DNA of 64,000 bases, taken from contig CM066287.1 in assembly GCA_033816765.1 (NCBI GenBank), positions 2,046,001 through 2,110,000 of the forward strand, written 5' to 3'. The stretch's first letter is position 1. Every line of letters begins with the position of its first letter. Shown here in pieces: positions 10,858 to 22,610 of the stretch. This DNA is from Nothopassalora personata. Its lineage: Eukaryota > Ascomycota > Dothideomycetes > Mycosphaerellales > Mycosphaerellaceae. Below the pieces are notes generated by a model. The model did not search any database. It was not told the DNA's origin and worked only from the letters and a program-made list of their open reading frames with translations. The position numbers and the translations under genes were made by a program.

Positions 10858-13061
10858 TTACCAGCTTTCCTGCTCGAACATCAATGATGGAACATTTAAA
10901 TCCTTGCCCTTTTCGTCCTTCTTTCCAAGTTTCTTCAACGCTGCATCGACATAATCCTGTTCAACCATCACACCACTCTCAGAACACCTCGCCTTGGCGC
11001 GGAGCTCTGAGCACAAACCATCGAGGTCGAACTTGCCCTCCTGGAAGTCAGGATTCGATTGCAGCTGGTTCCAGATGTTATTGCAGCTGATGAGCTTGCC
11101 GGTGCTGTCAGTCTTCTTTTGTGGTTGCGATTGCTGCTTGTTGTTGTTGTTGTTGTTGTCGGGAAGACCATACTCGTCGTCAACACCATCGCGCGCGTTC
11201 TCAATCTCGGCCATGAGCGCTTGGCTAGGTGCCGGCTGACTTGCTGAGATGACGCTATGTTGTGCGGGAAGCGAGTTGTAAGTCTGTTGTGGCGACTGGA
11301 GGATGCCGAACAGATTGCTTGGTGAACCGTAATCGAAGGGTGCTGAGTTCAAAGCATCGTCGAAGAATCCGCCTGTAAAGTCACCGCCGCCAACGATGGC
11401 ATCGTTACTATCCCTATAATCACCAAACAATACTGGATCGAAGCTGCCAAGCGACGGTACGTTGTAGTCTGTGTTTGGCAGTCCGAAAGTAGCGTTTATG
11501 GCAGTGTTGGCTTGGCCATTGATGTCCGTGAATTGCGACAAGGGCGACTGCTGCTTCTGAGAAGGCATTTGTGCCTTGTCATTGTTCGCAGGACTGCCAT
11601 GTGATGGCTCAGGTGACGTGCCACATGAGCTGTTCGCGCCATGACCGTTCCATTGACTCTGCGAACTTGCACTCGGAGATGTGCCATCGCTCGTACTGCT
11701 ACTACTGTTGAATTGGAAGACACGATTCAGACCAGATGTGCTATCGTTCCCGCCGTTGGCATTCAGTGGCTGGGAGTTGTTCGAGTTGCCATTGCTGTTC
11801 TGCGACTCGTCGAAGTAGCCGTCAGCGCTGGCACTCTTGAGCAGACTTGGGCTGAAGAGATCGGCCAAGCCGTCGTTGCCGCCGTTCATCTGAGCTAAAG
11901 TGCTCGCAAAGCCGTGCATGTTGTTATTGGTGCTGTATGATGCGAACGATGGGTTGAGGTTGGTGAACTGCGAAGGACTACCGAGGCTGGGCCCGTTAGT
12001 CTGCGGACTCAGACTGCGACCCATGCTGTTGTGGCGAGACGTCTGCGATTGAGATTGGCTTTGTGTCTGCGACTGCTGGCCATAGCCATTGATTGTGGTG
12101 GGAGAATGGGTGACGTGGGGAGGCGTCAAGCTGTCGCGCTTGAGGATGCCGGAGTTCGAGGCATTGCCATCCTTGGTTCCGAAGATCTGGCTTCCTGGAA
12201 GTGCTCCAAACTTGGGGAAGTCAAACTGAAAGTTGCCGCCGTACGAGGATGGATTGCTGTTGCTGCGATGTTGGCTGTGCTGTGCAAGGAGTGTCGGCGA
12301 GCGGCTCACGCCAGAGTTCAAGGACAGACGCTTGCGATACTCCTTCAGCTCGGTCTGCAGCCGGTCGACCTGGGCTTTGAGCATGCCATTCTCGTGCTTG
12401 TCAGCTTCTTGTGCTTTGGTAAGCTCGGAGACTTTGGTTTCGAGGTCTTTGAGATGCGCCTCTTTGCGCTCGCGGAAGGCGCGCTGGGCAGCACGATTTT
12501 GAGCTTTGCGCTTCTAGGTGGATGTTTAGCACCGACACCGTACATTATACACAAGCTGCTGCAAGACAGGCTTACAGTTGTGGGCTCGTTGGTCAACGGC
12601 TTTCTGCCCGGTTTCTTGGCGCCCTTCTCACCCTCCTTGGTCTCCTGTCGCTTCGCATCACCACCTCCTTCGTCGTTATTGTCGCCGGGACTTTTTCGCT
12701 TCTCGTGTGCTTCGCCGTTGTCGGCTTCATTGCTTGCTCCACTACCAGGCAGAGCACCGATCATGTCACCACCGAGGTCGGCATTTTCGAAGTCGAAGTT
12801 GTCACCGTTGTCTACGTAGTCGAGGTCGGGAGTGTACTCGAAATTGTCGAGGTCAGCGTTGTTTGGGCTCATGAAGAGCTTGTTGCCATTGGCTGTGTTC
12901 ATGATTGCGGGGTCGCTGTCGGCGCGCTTGACACGGGACGTGGTCGGCTGCTTTGTCTGCGCCTGCGCCTGCGAATTCAAGGCCGCTAACAACAGATCTC
13001 GCTGGTTTGGCGAGAGGTAGGGATTGGCACGCTGGGGAGGTTGCTGTGACTGCGCGGCCAT
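10858..13061 (-). CDS. yap1: AP-1-like bZIP transcription factor, Yap1/NapA family
   Basis: Spliced model on the minus strand: 13061-12576 and 12513-10858, with a 62-bp intron (GTAAGC...CCTAG), giving 713 aa. The N-terminal part ends in 'KKPGRKPLTNEPTT', and the intron interrupts the protein exactly before the bZIP basic region 'KRKAQNRAAQRAFRERK' (residue 163 onward) and its leucine zipper. The middle is Ser/Asn/Gln-rich and contains an n-CRD-like 'SSCGTSPEPSHGSP'. The C-terminal c-CRD has three cysteines (SCNNIW, GLCSEL, ARCSES) followed by the acidic/hydrophobic Yap1 C-terminal fold. By family knowledge, oxidation forms disulfides between the CRDs, masks the Crm1 export signal, and the protein turns on antioxidant genes. 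Start ATG at 13061; an earlier in-frame extension is non-ATG. It is divergent from the SPF30-like gene. Confidence 0.95.
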
Positions 13062-14232
13062 CGATCGGGGGACCAGGTATGCTGAACTTGTCTGGCGGGT
13101 GGTCAGCGCGTGCACTAAGAATCAGCTTTCAGCATGGCCGAGCAATGCGGGTAGTTCTATGCGAAATGCAGCGCCAAAAGGACGGTAGTGTGATGGCGTT
13201 CTCAGGAAGTGATGGTCTGACCACGCTACGCTACGGAGCGAAGGTCAAATAGATAGCGTGGTCAGAGTCAGATCCATGCCTGCAGGGCCGGGCAGCAGAT
13301 AGTGGGTGATATGGTATGTATGCTGGAAGTGGGACATGTTCGTCGTCGGGAGCTCACCTCTGGCTGTGTTTGTCCAGACGCTGCGATGACTGGGGCAAGG
13401 CTGTGGTGGCGAAGAGTCGTTGCCGCGGTGCAGAGCAAGAAGTGCGACAGGCAGCGAGTGGTCGCGTATGACGGTGTTGCGATTGGGATCGGCGAAGGCC
13501 GGGCAGCAGAATAAGCTTCCCAGGTTGTTCGCAGCACTGGCGCAGCGTGAGCAGCAGACAGCGGCAGACTATGGCGCAAGGCGGAGGGCGGCGCGGAGCA
13601 ATTGGACAGGCAGCAAGAAAGAACCAGGATGGCGATGTGACTATTACCGATTCTGCGTGCCGTAGAGAGTGGTAGAAACGTGCAGTCAGTGATTTATCAG
13701 CAGAACAGACGCTACTGTAACGCCGGGCCTCCGCCCTGCAGAGGAAAGACTCGTGCGTGTGGAATCTCTGCACGCAACTCGCAATGCGGCTTGACACGCC
13801 TGTGGGCCTCCTTGTTGTCGAGCATCGCGAGCTGTCTAGAGTAGATAAGATTGCCACTGGCGTGCGGACAAACACATCTGTAGGTGAATGAATGCAGTAT
13901 TGAATATACCTTACCTGGTTCCTACGTCACCGTCTCCAGTAAACTGCTTTCGGCCAGTCTCGAAGCGATGCTCGGAGATGCCGCCGCCGAAGATAAAACG
14001 GCATGCACGTGATAGCCCGCACTGCCGAATGATTTCTCTTCGCCAGCACTTTGCAGCGAGACAACACACTGGATCTGCAACCACATCGACCATCTCACGC
14101 CCACTGGACGTCTTCATAGCAGTCGCGGCACCACGGTCCACCTCATTTATTGGCCAGGTCCACAACGAACGGCTCTTGTTCGAGTAAAGTACCGCCACAA
14201 CCAAGTGGAAGCAAGACATCTACTAAATCAGC
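13062..14232. promoter_or_regulatory. Shared divergent upstream region of yap1 and the SPF30-like gene, about 1.17 kb
   Basis: The two flanking genes are transcribed away from each other, so both promoters must lie here. No coding exon with conserved content was seen. Specific binding sites cannot be assigned with confidence by eye. Confidence 0.6.
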
Positions 14233-15175
14233 ATGAGCGTCTCAGCCCTCCAGCAAGAGCTTGCTACTACGCAAGATGATCTCGATGTCATCAAAGGCGC
14301 GTTGGACCTGGATCCATCGGACACGGATGCCTTGGAAATGAAGCCAGTATTGGAGGAGCAGCTTGCAGATGTGAAGCGACGCTTGGCAGCAGCGAAAAAC
14401 GCCGAACAAAATGCACCACCACCTCCACCGATCGATGATGCGCCAAAGTACGATATGAGCAAGCACCCAAAGTTCCGCAAAGTAGACTCCGACGCACCTC
14501 CTCCGCCGCCAGAGGAGCACAAGGCTGTCATGTTCAACGCAGGTGACTCCGTCATGGCCAAGTACTCTGCAGACAAGCAGTGGTATGCAGCGACTATTCT
14601 TGGCAAGACTGGAAGCAGCGCTGACCCTGTGTACACTGTCAAATTCACCGGATACGCAGAGACCGAGACGAAGCGCAAGCACGAGGTTCGCCCGGTAGAG
14701 AACAGGAAACGAAAGGCCGAGGCGCCTCCAGCTGCTGCTGCTCCTCCGCCGACGCCAGTCTCGCCCAAGGCCGTACAGAACGGGGCAGTCATTTCTGCTG
14801 CGCCCTCAGTCGACCCATCTTTAGTGCAGAAGCGCGAGCCGAGCAAAGTTAGCGATGGTCCAACGCGAATGGCGCCAGCACCGAAAAAGCTGAAGGGTAA
14901 CAAGACGTTAGAGAAGGCCAAGAGCAGCTGGAACGATTGGCAGAAGTCAGGGCCGAAGAAACCCGCGTTGGGTGCTGCAGGAAAGCTGGGCAAGGAGAGC
15001 CAGTTCCGGACACCAGATCTGCCTAATGCTAAAGGTAAGATGCGCTATGCTATGGGGACGGGATACTTGCTGATAATGTTATGTAGTTGGCTTCACAGGT
15101 TCGGGTAAACCAATGTCGAAAGACCAGGTCCGCAAAAAGTGGAACTACGCTGCTGGTGACGAAGCGGAAGATTGA
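14233..15175 (+). CDS. Tudor-domain splicing factor, SPF30/SMNDC1-like
   Basis: Two exons: 14233-15034 and 15087-15175, with a 52-bp intron (GTAAGA...ATGTAG), 296 aa. The N-terminal helical part ('LQQELATTQDDLDVIKGAL') is typical of SPF30-family proteins. A Tudor domain follows at about residues 95-155, with 'FNAGDSVMAKYSADKQWYAATILG' and 'VYTVKFTGYAETET', containing the aromatic cage positions that bind dimethylarginine on Sm proteins. The C-terminus has 'KSSWNDWQKSGPKK' and ends 'GKPMSKDQVRKKWNYAAGDEAED'; the splice joins a conserved 'VGFTGSGKPM'. The predicted role is in spliceosome assembly in the nucleus. The family is well recognised; the gene name is not certain for this organism. Confidence 0.9.
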
Positions 15176-15810
15176 GCGAGCTATCCGTCGCTCACTGACG
15201 ACAAACTCCACGGTAAGTCCTGTCGCTTGCTGTACAGATACCAACAAGCGGTCAGAAGCAGGCAAGCGAGCAGAGCATACAGGCTGGGCATCACTGGACA
15301 TTCCCGCGTGGCGTTGAAGGCGAGCGGGCGGTTCGCAGGGTTCCCTATGGATGACGATGAACAACAAGGCGAGCTGGGGAAAGTGTCGAATCGAGAGAGG
15401 CACTTTCGGAGAAGTATCCCACGTCCACAACGAAAGACTTACTGGCTAAGATAATCTATAGTTCGCAGAAGAACGGAGCTCAAGGCTCAATATCGTCAGC
15501 ACGACAACGCTCGTGACTCCAGGACTCTGACTATTGTTCGCGTGCTAAGTGCTTGCAGCGTTGAGGTGTCTATCAATTATTCGATGACGGTATCATCATA
15601 TCTACAACCAAGAGCCTACTTGGCGGCTCATACAGTGACAATCTAATGGAGACATCGCTAACGATCTGGATATTGTGCGGTCTGTTGCGCATTATACTCT
15701 AGCTCTGTCGTGAGCCTTATCGCCTGCCTCTAAACGCCATACGCTAAACACCATACGAAATGCGGCCAACGCAAACCTTTGGCCAAGTAAAAGTCATCCG
15801 ATTGCAAGGA
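15176..15810. other. Intergenic, about 635 bp
   Basis: The 3' flanks of two convergent genes. No gene is seen on either strand. Confidence 0.5.
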
Positions 15811-16985
15811 TCAAGGCTGACGGCTCGTTCGTCTGCTGCGGCGTCGCCTCCACCCATTACTGTCTGGCTGATATGATCCATCACCAGTAGTCTGAGTACC
15901 GCTCTCCGGTTGCTGTACGGTGGTATCCTGCTGGGCTGTGGTGTCCTGCTGAGTCGTAGTGTCCTGCTGAGCCGTGGTACCTTGCTGGCCAGTCGCACTC
16001 TGCTCAGTCGTCGCAGCCGGCGCAGTGCTAGCTTCTTCACTACCGCCCTCGACAGGCGCAGCGCCATCCTCACTACACTTCGTCTGCGCCTTGACCCACC
16101 CAGTAAGTCGATTCGCAACGTCCGATGCATAGCACGTCGTAGCACCCAACGCATCGCTAAGATTTCCACTCTTCGCGACCGCGCCACTGTTGTACCCTCT
16201 GACCGCGGCGTATGCGTTCCCGTACCGGTTCAACGTTTGGACCAATCCGTCTCCATGAGGTGTTCCTTGTGTGCCGTCTTGAATCATTTTTCGGATCGAG
16301 GACTTGCTGTGTTTTGGGTCGTAGGATGAGCCGTTGTGGGACTGCATTAAGCCGGGGTTATGGATGGAGTATCTGGCTGAGGTGGTGGATTTGACGCGGA
16401 GGCAGCCCTTGGACTGATGCGCGCGAAGGATTCGTTAGTAAGAGGTTGCGGAATGTTGGGAATGGACTGACTTACTTCTTGGATTATGATTGCTAGGATT
16501 AGGCGGTGGTCTACCAGTGATGCTTTGGCGACGGATTGGATTTCTTTCTTGATGCGTTTGTTCTCGTCGTCGCTGATGCGTGGGTCAGTGTCGCCGGTTT
16601 AGGTATGAAATTCAGAGATTGCTCACGAGTTGTCATCACCCCAGCCATGATCAGTGCAGGCTGTTTCGAGGAGCTGGAGGTTGCTTTCCCACATGTCATC
16701 GAAGCCTACCCAATCCTCCTTCTTGGGAAATGTGCTCGCTTGTCCAGTGTACAGCTTGTACTCGTCCTTGCCGTCGACGCCACCGTACGCGTCCTTGGTG
16801 GGTTTGTGGCTTCCTCCTCCGTTGTCGAATGCTGCTGTGTTGTTGACCTTTACTTTCAGCTCGTGTGCATTATCGTGGCCTCTGGGTATGTAGACGGCGC
16901 AAACCGCAACGATGACAGCGACGATGGCAGCGGCGAAGACAACAGCAAAGATTGTCTTGCAGAAGCTTCCGTTGCCTCGACCCAT
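15811..16985 (-). CDS. Membrane-anchored lysozyme-like (lytic transglycosylase fold) protein
   Basis: Three exons on the minus strand: 16985-16627, 16572-16476 and 16413-15811, introns 54 and 62 bp, 352 aa. Residues about 8-32 form one hydrophobic segment (FCKTIFAVVFAAAIVAVIVAVCAVYIP), a signal anchor. The lysozyme-like domain spans about 130-250. It has the candidate catalytic Glu152 in 'IIIQESKG', then 'NPGLMQSHNG', 'MIQDGTQGTPHGDGLVQTLNRYG' and 'ATTCYASDVANRLTGW', a pattern of fungal GH23-like muramidases. The second intron falls immediately after the Glu152 codon. The tail is Thr/Gln/Glu-rich with tandem QQDTT units and ends in an Arg-rich stretch. Predicted type II membrane or secreted enzyme acting on peptidoglycan or a related polymer; activity is inferred only from the fold. 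Confidence 0.85.
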
Positions 16986-18219
16986 GGTTGTGAAGAACGA
17001 TTAGTGTGGGACGTGATAGGGAGGCGAAGGAGACAACCGTCGGAGACTCTGGTGACTCTTTCTACCATCTTCGCCTTCCCGGTTGATATATCATTGTTCC
17101 GACGACTTGGTCGCTGCTTGTGCTTCACGGACCTCCCTGGTGCAATCTTGAACCTACCTGATGGATCCTGTTATTTCAGAACTATAGGCGTGCGAATTGA
17201 CCGTGTCAAGTAGCGCTGAGAGCGGTGGACGACTCATAAGGCGCTGAGCTCGCGATTTACGAGGAGATTTCTGCGATAGACGTTGCGGTGAACGTTTTTC
17301 CTCCGGATCGAGTCCTCTGCGAGAGCCTCGTTTGGTAACATCGAGGCTCCTTCAATATCCAGCCTGCCTGGGAATTGCTTGAGGACGAGCAAGGACGTAG
17401 AACTAATGGTTGATGGTCTAAGCGCGATCGGTTGTCGGCGATCGGTGCCGTGGGCAACAGCATGTACCCTGTGCTGTGGAGGTTGCAATTGACGCAACAC
17501 GGTGGAGAGCGGCTGCATTCGTTGGTGAGTATGGAGAAAGGGGGATTAATTAGCAGTTACAGCAGCCTTGCCACTGGCAATAGCCAATTTAAGATGTTCT
17601 TTAATTGCGCGACATACGCCATAGGAGTGGCAAGCTCGACGATGACAGCCTGGGAAGAACCCTGCTGAAATCTGGAGAAGGTGGCCGTCGAGTCAGTGAG
17701 GTCCTGTTCTTCGTATTTCGTCGGTACCGCAATGCGAGCACTGGGCACTAATATGCTTGGACTTTCTTCTTGTGAAGATGCACTGGGCGGTGGTGTTAGG
17801 GAGCGGCGCTGAGGCCTGTAGACGACCCGTAGACAAGTGTGACCATGATAATAGCCTTGAGTAATGCTATCGCCTCTCAGCCGAGTCGTAGTCATCTTGA
17901 ACAGTCAGACATGGTCTTTGAGCGGCGTGCGATCCTCGGTCAGCATTCTGCTTCGCAAGCAGACAGATGGAGAGGCGAATGGATTGGCAGAGTGTTATAA
18001 TCGGACTCTGTCGTGCAGTCAAGGGAAGAGTCCTGCAGCCATCTGCTGTGCTTGGGAGCGGGCGGGATCCGGCCACCCTGACAACGCAGTGTACGATTGA
18101 TTCTTCAGACGACAAAAAGAGACGAGCAGTTGGGCGTGGGTGAGGTTCTTCATGTCGATGTGAGATGCCAGAGCGCGTCGCGAATCCCTGCAGCCGAGAG
18201 CCGAGATTGATTCACAGCC
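16986..18219. other. Intergenic, about 1.2 kb
   Basis: The upstream region of the lysozyme-like gene and the upstream region of the multi-TM gene. A 112-aa minus-strand open frame with an ATG (17895 to 17557) has Ser/Pro-rich content, but nothing recognisable. I do not call it a gene. Confidence 0.4.
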
Positions 18220-19703
18220 ATGGCAGGAACGATCGTAGTCACAACATCTTCAAGATGGTATGTCGGTTTCTCTGCGCCAAGAATTAAGCAGTGAATTGAC
18301 AGGTGACTGCGTCATCTCGATCATTGCCTCGCGAAGGGTGAGGTATCGGACAGGGCTGGCCATGGTCTCGAAGTGCTTCAGCCGCACAACACAGCGCCTC
18401 CTCCACCAAGCAGATGTCGACGACGTCTTCACAGCAGACAGTTCTTCTTGGCACGCTACAGTATGAACTAACGACTGCAGCTCCTCCAACGGCAGAAAGA
18501 GGCTCCTTACCCCAGTCACAATGGGTCTGCTCGCACGCATGCGGGACATGCCGGAGAGGTACGTTCCAGTTGGGGTAAGCACAAGAGTCCCCGAGTCTGC
18601 ATCCGCTACTTACTCCTGCCAACAGCGAGTCATCAAGCTGCCCGCAGCCTTACATGGCTGGAAGGTCTCGCTCGATGGCGCCGGCCTGGTCGCGCTGGCA
18701 GATCTGACGACTGTCCAGCAACGCACAGCCTTGACAGGCACGTCGTGCCTGCTCGACGCTCTAGTCCTTAGCCCTGGACTGCATAGACAACAGCATGCGC
18801 CCGAACTCAACGGCGGCGAGTATCCAGCTTGCGCGGCCATGACGACTGGATACATCTTCCGTGTAGAGAACCAGGCTACGGTGGCATACCTACAGAAGGT
18901 TGGACGTACAGCCCAGGTGACAACACTATCTGTTGAAAATGTCACGGAGAACATGACAGCTGCACAGAGATTGCTCTCCTCCTTCTACGACTTCCGAGGC
19001 GCTTCGTTAGCAACCAGTGTGGCCTACATGTCCGCGGTAGCTTTGACTCTCGCTGTACTCGTGCGAGAGATAGTGGTGCAGGACTGGTGGGCTGTGGTGG
19101 TGATTGTGATTCTGATCGCCGCTCGAGCCATCAACACGTTTGTGATCCGTAGAAGAGCTGCACCTGGATGGTTTGGAGCACCGGAGCCTGGTGTGAAAAG
19201 TGATCTACTTGTGCTGCTGAGCCAGGACCGATGGATGCGCATCCAAGGGGCTACGGACGACGTGAAGGCGATTACTGCAGGTCAATGGCTTGGCGAGCCG
19301 ACATTCATCGAGGGCTCTTTAGTTGCGTTGGCCACTTTGTTGGTGTAAGCGAGCTGTTCCTGATCACAACAAATAGCCCTCACGACTGATAAACCTTGGT
19401 AGGTATCTCGATGCTGCATTGGCCGGAAATGCAGGTCAAGAGGGCAAGCTTGTACTGCTAGTCCTATTGTTCAGCTCCGTCGCACTTCTGGGTCTTGCCA
19501 ACCAATTCACCGACACTCTGACTATGCATGGGAGGCGCATCAAAGTCAAGGGCAAACGCAAGCCGTACGATCGCCGCCTTGCTCTGACGCAGGAGCTCAT
19601 CAAAGAGTTCGGCCGGACAGATTGCTTCGTGGGTATGGGCATGACCACTCCGGAGAAAGCTGACGAGATCAAGAAGTCGTACGACAAGCCAGTCGTAATG
19701 TGA
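18220..19703 (+). CDS. Uncharacterised fungal multi-pass membrane protein
   Basis: Best model: 18220-18257, 18481-18574, 18626-19344, 19403-19703 (383 aa, all in frame). The first intron is 223 bp, with a GTATGT donor and CTAAC branch sequence before the GCAG end. If that exon is not used, the start is ATG 18521. The 51-bp intron at 18575-18625 is a multiple of three and has no stop, so it could also be retained. The C-terminal half has four hydrophobic segments (around 'AYMSAVALTLAVLV', 'WAVVVIVILIAA', 'SLVALATLLVYLDAAL', 'LVLLVLLFSSVALLGLA'). A soluble stretch with 'QDRWMRIQGATDDVKAITAGQWL' lies between them. This matches a fungal family of unknown function. The location (plasma or organelle membrane) cannot be told. 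Confidence 0.75.
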
Positions 19704-19848
19704 TGTAGGTCTACATGGGTATTATGATCATTCTTCTAGGTATACACATCATTACAGCCGTTCAAAGTAATCACTTGCAGAGCTCTCCGGACCAACATCA
19801 GCCAGATCTTCGCGAGCGATGAGCACCTCATGGCACCCCTCATTTCCA

Positions 19849-22610
19849 CTAGGATGCCCTCGCACGCATATACATATCCAGCGCACTGCCATTACTGCTA
19901 CTCGGCGCATGACTGATAGCATCACTCCTCCTCGCAACCCTCGCCTCCCAAGCCATCGGCATACTCGGCGCCTCCGGCTCGACAACATTCAGAGCATGAT
20001 GATGCCCTCGATTCAACTCCCCATTCGTCTTCAATACCGCCATGAGCGCCGCCTGAAGCAAAGCATTCTGCTTTTCAAGTGCTTCAAGTCGCGCATCCAT
20101 TCTCGACTGCGCCCGGCTCATGGCCGTGGACGAGCTGGCCACAGGCTTCTTCTGTGTCGCCACATACGCAAATCTGTCCTTCTTGGATAAGGTGGACGAG
20201 ACTGGCGACACGTCGTAAGAAGGCACGACCGACAGCTCCTTCCTGCCATCAGTCACCTTGGCTTTGCTGTTCGCCTTGCTTGTCCGCTCTGATCCCGAAG
20301 CTGGTGGGGTTGGAGGCAGCGCCCTGTTCGGCGGCGGCGATGGCAGTGGCGGAGTAGCATCTTCGATCTGGTGGCGCCTCGGCGAATTCGATCTGGGCGA
20401 AGGATGCTTACTGTTCTCCGCACTATTGTTGGCGCCGGTTCGACTTCTCCGCTTCGCAGTCGTGCGGGAGTACGATGCTGACCGTGGTCGTGGAGCATAT
20501 GGCTTTCCTTCCTTGAGGACCAATTTCGCTGGCTTCGGTGTTGACTTCGTCTTGGGCACAGGGACCTCTTCCGCGACGAGCATGACGGGACTCATCTCAA
20601 TGTCCGAGGGTGTATCTCGTGCCTTTGCTGGGCTGGAAGCTGTGGGCGAGATCGGCGTATAAGTCATCCTGTCATCGTCACTGGCCTCCAAGGGTACTGG
20701 CGAGACTGGCGTGAGCGTTGACTGCGTCATATTTCTCCAACTTGAGGCGCTTGATTCGCTAGCCCGGCTTGCAGCAGATGGCGCTCGGAGTGGAGGTGTG
20801 TGGAAGTTCGGGATCTGGATCTGCGGCCGCATCTTCTTGAGCTTCTGGCGGGTCGTTTGGGCAGGTGCATTAACAACAGCATCAATGGCCCTGTTGACAG
20901 ACGGCCGGTCGCGTAGCTTGCGGGCACGCACTCGCTCTTCACGTTCCTTTCTGCGTGGACTACCGTTCTTACCTCTGGACTTCGGTCGCTTGATGGGTCC
21001 ACTGCATTCTGTCGTAATGGTAGCGCGGGTCGGCTTAACATCGAAGTCGAAGTCACTAATTGACTTGATGCTGGGTGCAATCCTTGGCGTCACCCTCCGC
21101 TCGTGACCATCGTGGTCGGAGACGACGGTCTCTATCCTCCTCGGCTCATGCCTCAGCCGCATTGGACTCTTAGCTGGTGGAGGTCCAGGGCTGTCGGACA
21201 GACTTCTGGCCGGATACGTTGACGCGAGACTTGAAGCTCGCTGCATGAGAACTGGATGGCTGCCAAATCGACGGGGTGCCGGATGCTTGATCTCAACTTC
21301 CTTCTCTGGGCTTGGATGTTTGACGGGGAACTCCTCATTCGGTAGCGAGATCTTTGGAGTGGCTGGCTCGTTGCTGTGCAGAGGATGACTGGACAACGCT
21401 CGGGTGGTATCGAGAGAATGCTTTCCGGCCGGTGGATCCACGATCTCCGTTCGGTATGACTCGGCTATCGAATTGCTCGACTCTGGTATCGGACTTGGTG
21501 GATGTGATGCTGGTGGCCTGATAGGAGTTGGACAACGTCTGGCAAGTCGAGCAGCCACGTCGTCAAAAGAAGCTGCTGGTCTGCAAGGGTCTGATGAAGA
21601 CGCTTGGTTGTGCGCCTGCTGCTTGGTCAAAGTCGTGAGCCAGTTGCGAAGAGGATCATCACTGTCAGCACACTCTTCATGAAACACAACAGATACGCGA
21701 GACTCGAGGATATTCGGATCCAGTATCGATGGCTCAGTCATCTCAACGTCGCCAAGGTCAGGCCTCGGGACGACTGCGAGGTACTTCTTTCCTGCCAAGC
21801 CATCAGCATCATCGCCATAACAACATACTCTCACAGTCAAGCTATACCGGTCGATGACACTTTCTGCTCCACGTTGCGTGGCAAGGGCTTTGGTTTAGAC
21901 GGTTCATCGGCTTCGGCAAGAAGTCCGCCCTCATCTCGGAGAGTTTCGTTGTTGAGCCTGAAACCCTTAGCGAATGTGATAGACTTGACCGCCCTTGGAA
22001 TTATGACGAACCTGTCGTGGGCGGTCTGGACCTGCCGTTTCCCGCCGAGCTTCAACTTCTTCAAGGCATGCTTTGGTGCGCTCACGGTCCTGCGAGGATG
22101 CTCAATCTTGCTAGGTCGGCGATGTGGTTCCGGCGGTCCAGTCCGGCGAAGAAAGTCGACTAGCTCCTTCGAGGCATTGCCTTTGGGTAAGTGCAGCATA
22201 CTCGTCGAGGTCATCATCTTGCTATCACCGTGATAGTTCTTAGCGTGGGAGTAAGGTGCCTGATCCGTGTACGCGCAATGCATAGACCATGAGTCTTCCC
22301 TAGAGAGAGTCGGCAGCTCGTACTCGCGGTTGATTTCAACGTGACGAACGATCGAGTCCTGCCGAAAGATAGTCGAGCTGGCTTGCCGGGCCTCCTCCCG
22401 CTCAGCAGCTGAAGGAGCCTGACCCATATTGTCGAGGTAATAATGCAGGTCGGCGCCAATGTTCATGCCGGTAGAGGCACCATCTAACATTTCGGAAGGG
22501 CCAGGAGATTGCGAGGGGTCGATAGGAGATATCTCCCAAGAGCGCGGCGTATGGTTGGCGAAGCTCAGCACGTTCGCTCTGCGCGGGCGCTGCAGTCCGG
22601 ATGCCTGCAT
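19849..22610 (-). CDS. Hypothetical Ser/Pro/Arg-rich protein with a C-terminal coiled coil
   Basis: Two exons on the minus strand: 22610-21848 and 21791-19849, with a 56-bp intron (GTATAG...GGCAG) that joins the frames exactly, 901 aa. No known enzyme domain is seen. The N-terminal third has short conserved-looking pieces ('LHYYLDNMGQAPSAAEREEARQ', 'ASKELVDFLRRTGPPEP'). The middle is disordered, basic and Ser/Pro-rich. Near the C-terminus 'SRMDARLEALEKQNALLQAALMAVLKTNGELN' has clear heptads and should form a coiled coil. The composition suggests a cytoskeletal, nuclear or scaffold protein in the fungal lineage, but function cannot be assigned. The start ATG at 22610 is the first in the open frame. 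Confidence 0.75.

Noticed and set aside
16536..17213. 225-codon plus-strand open frame over the lysozyme-like gene
   Set aside because: It is antisense to a well-supported spliced gene with conserved motifs, so it is a shadow.
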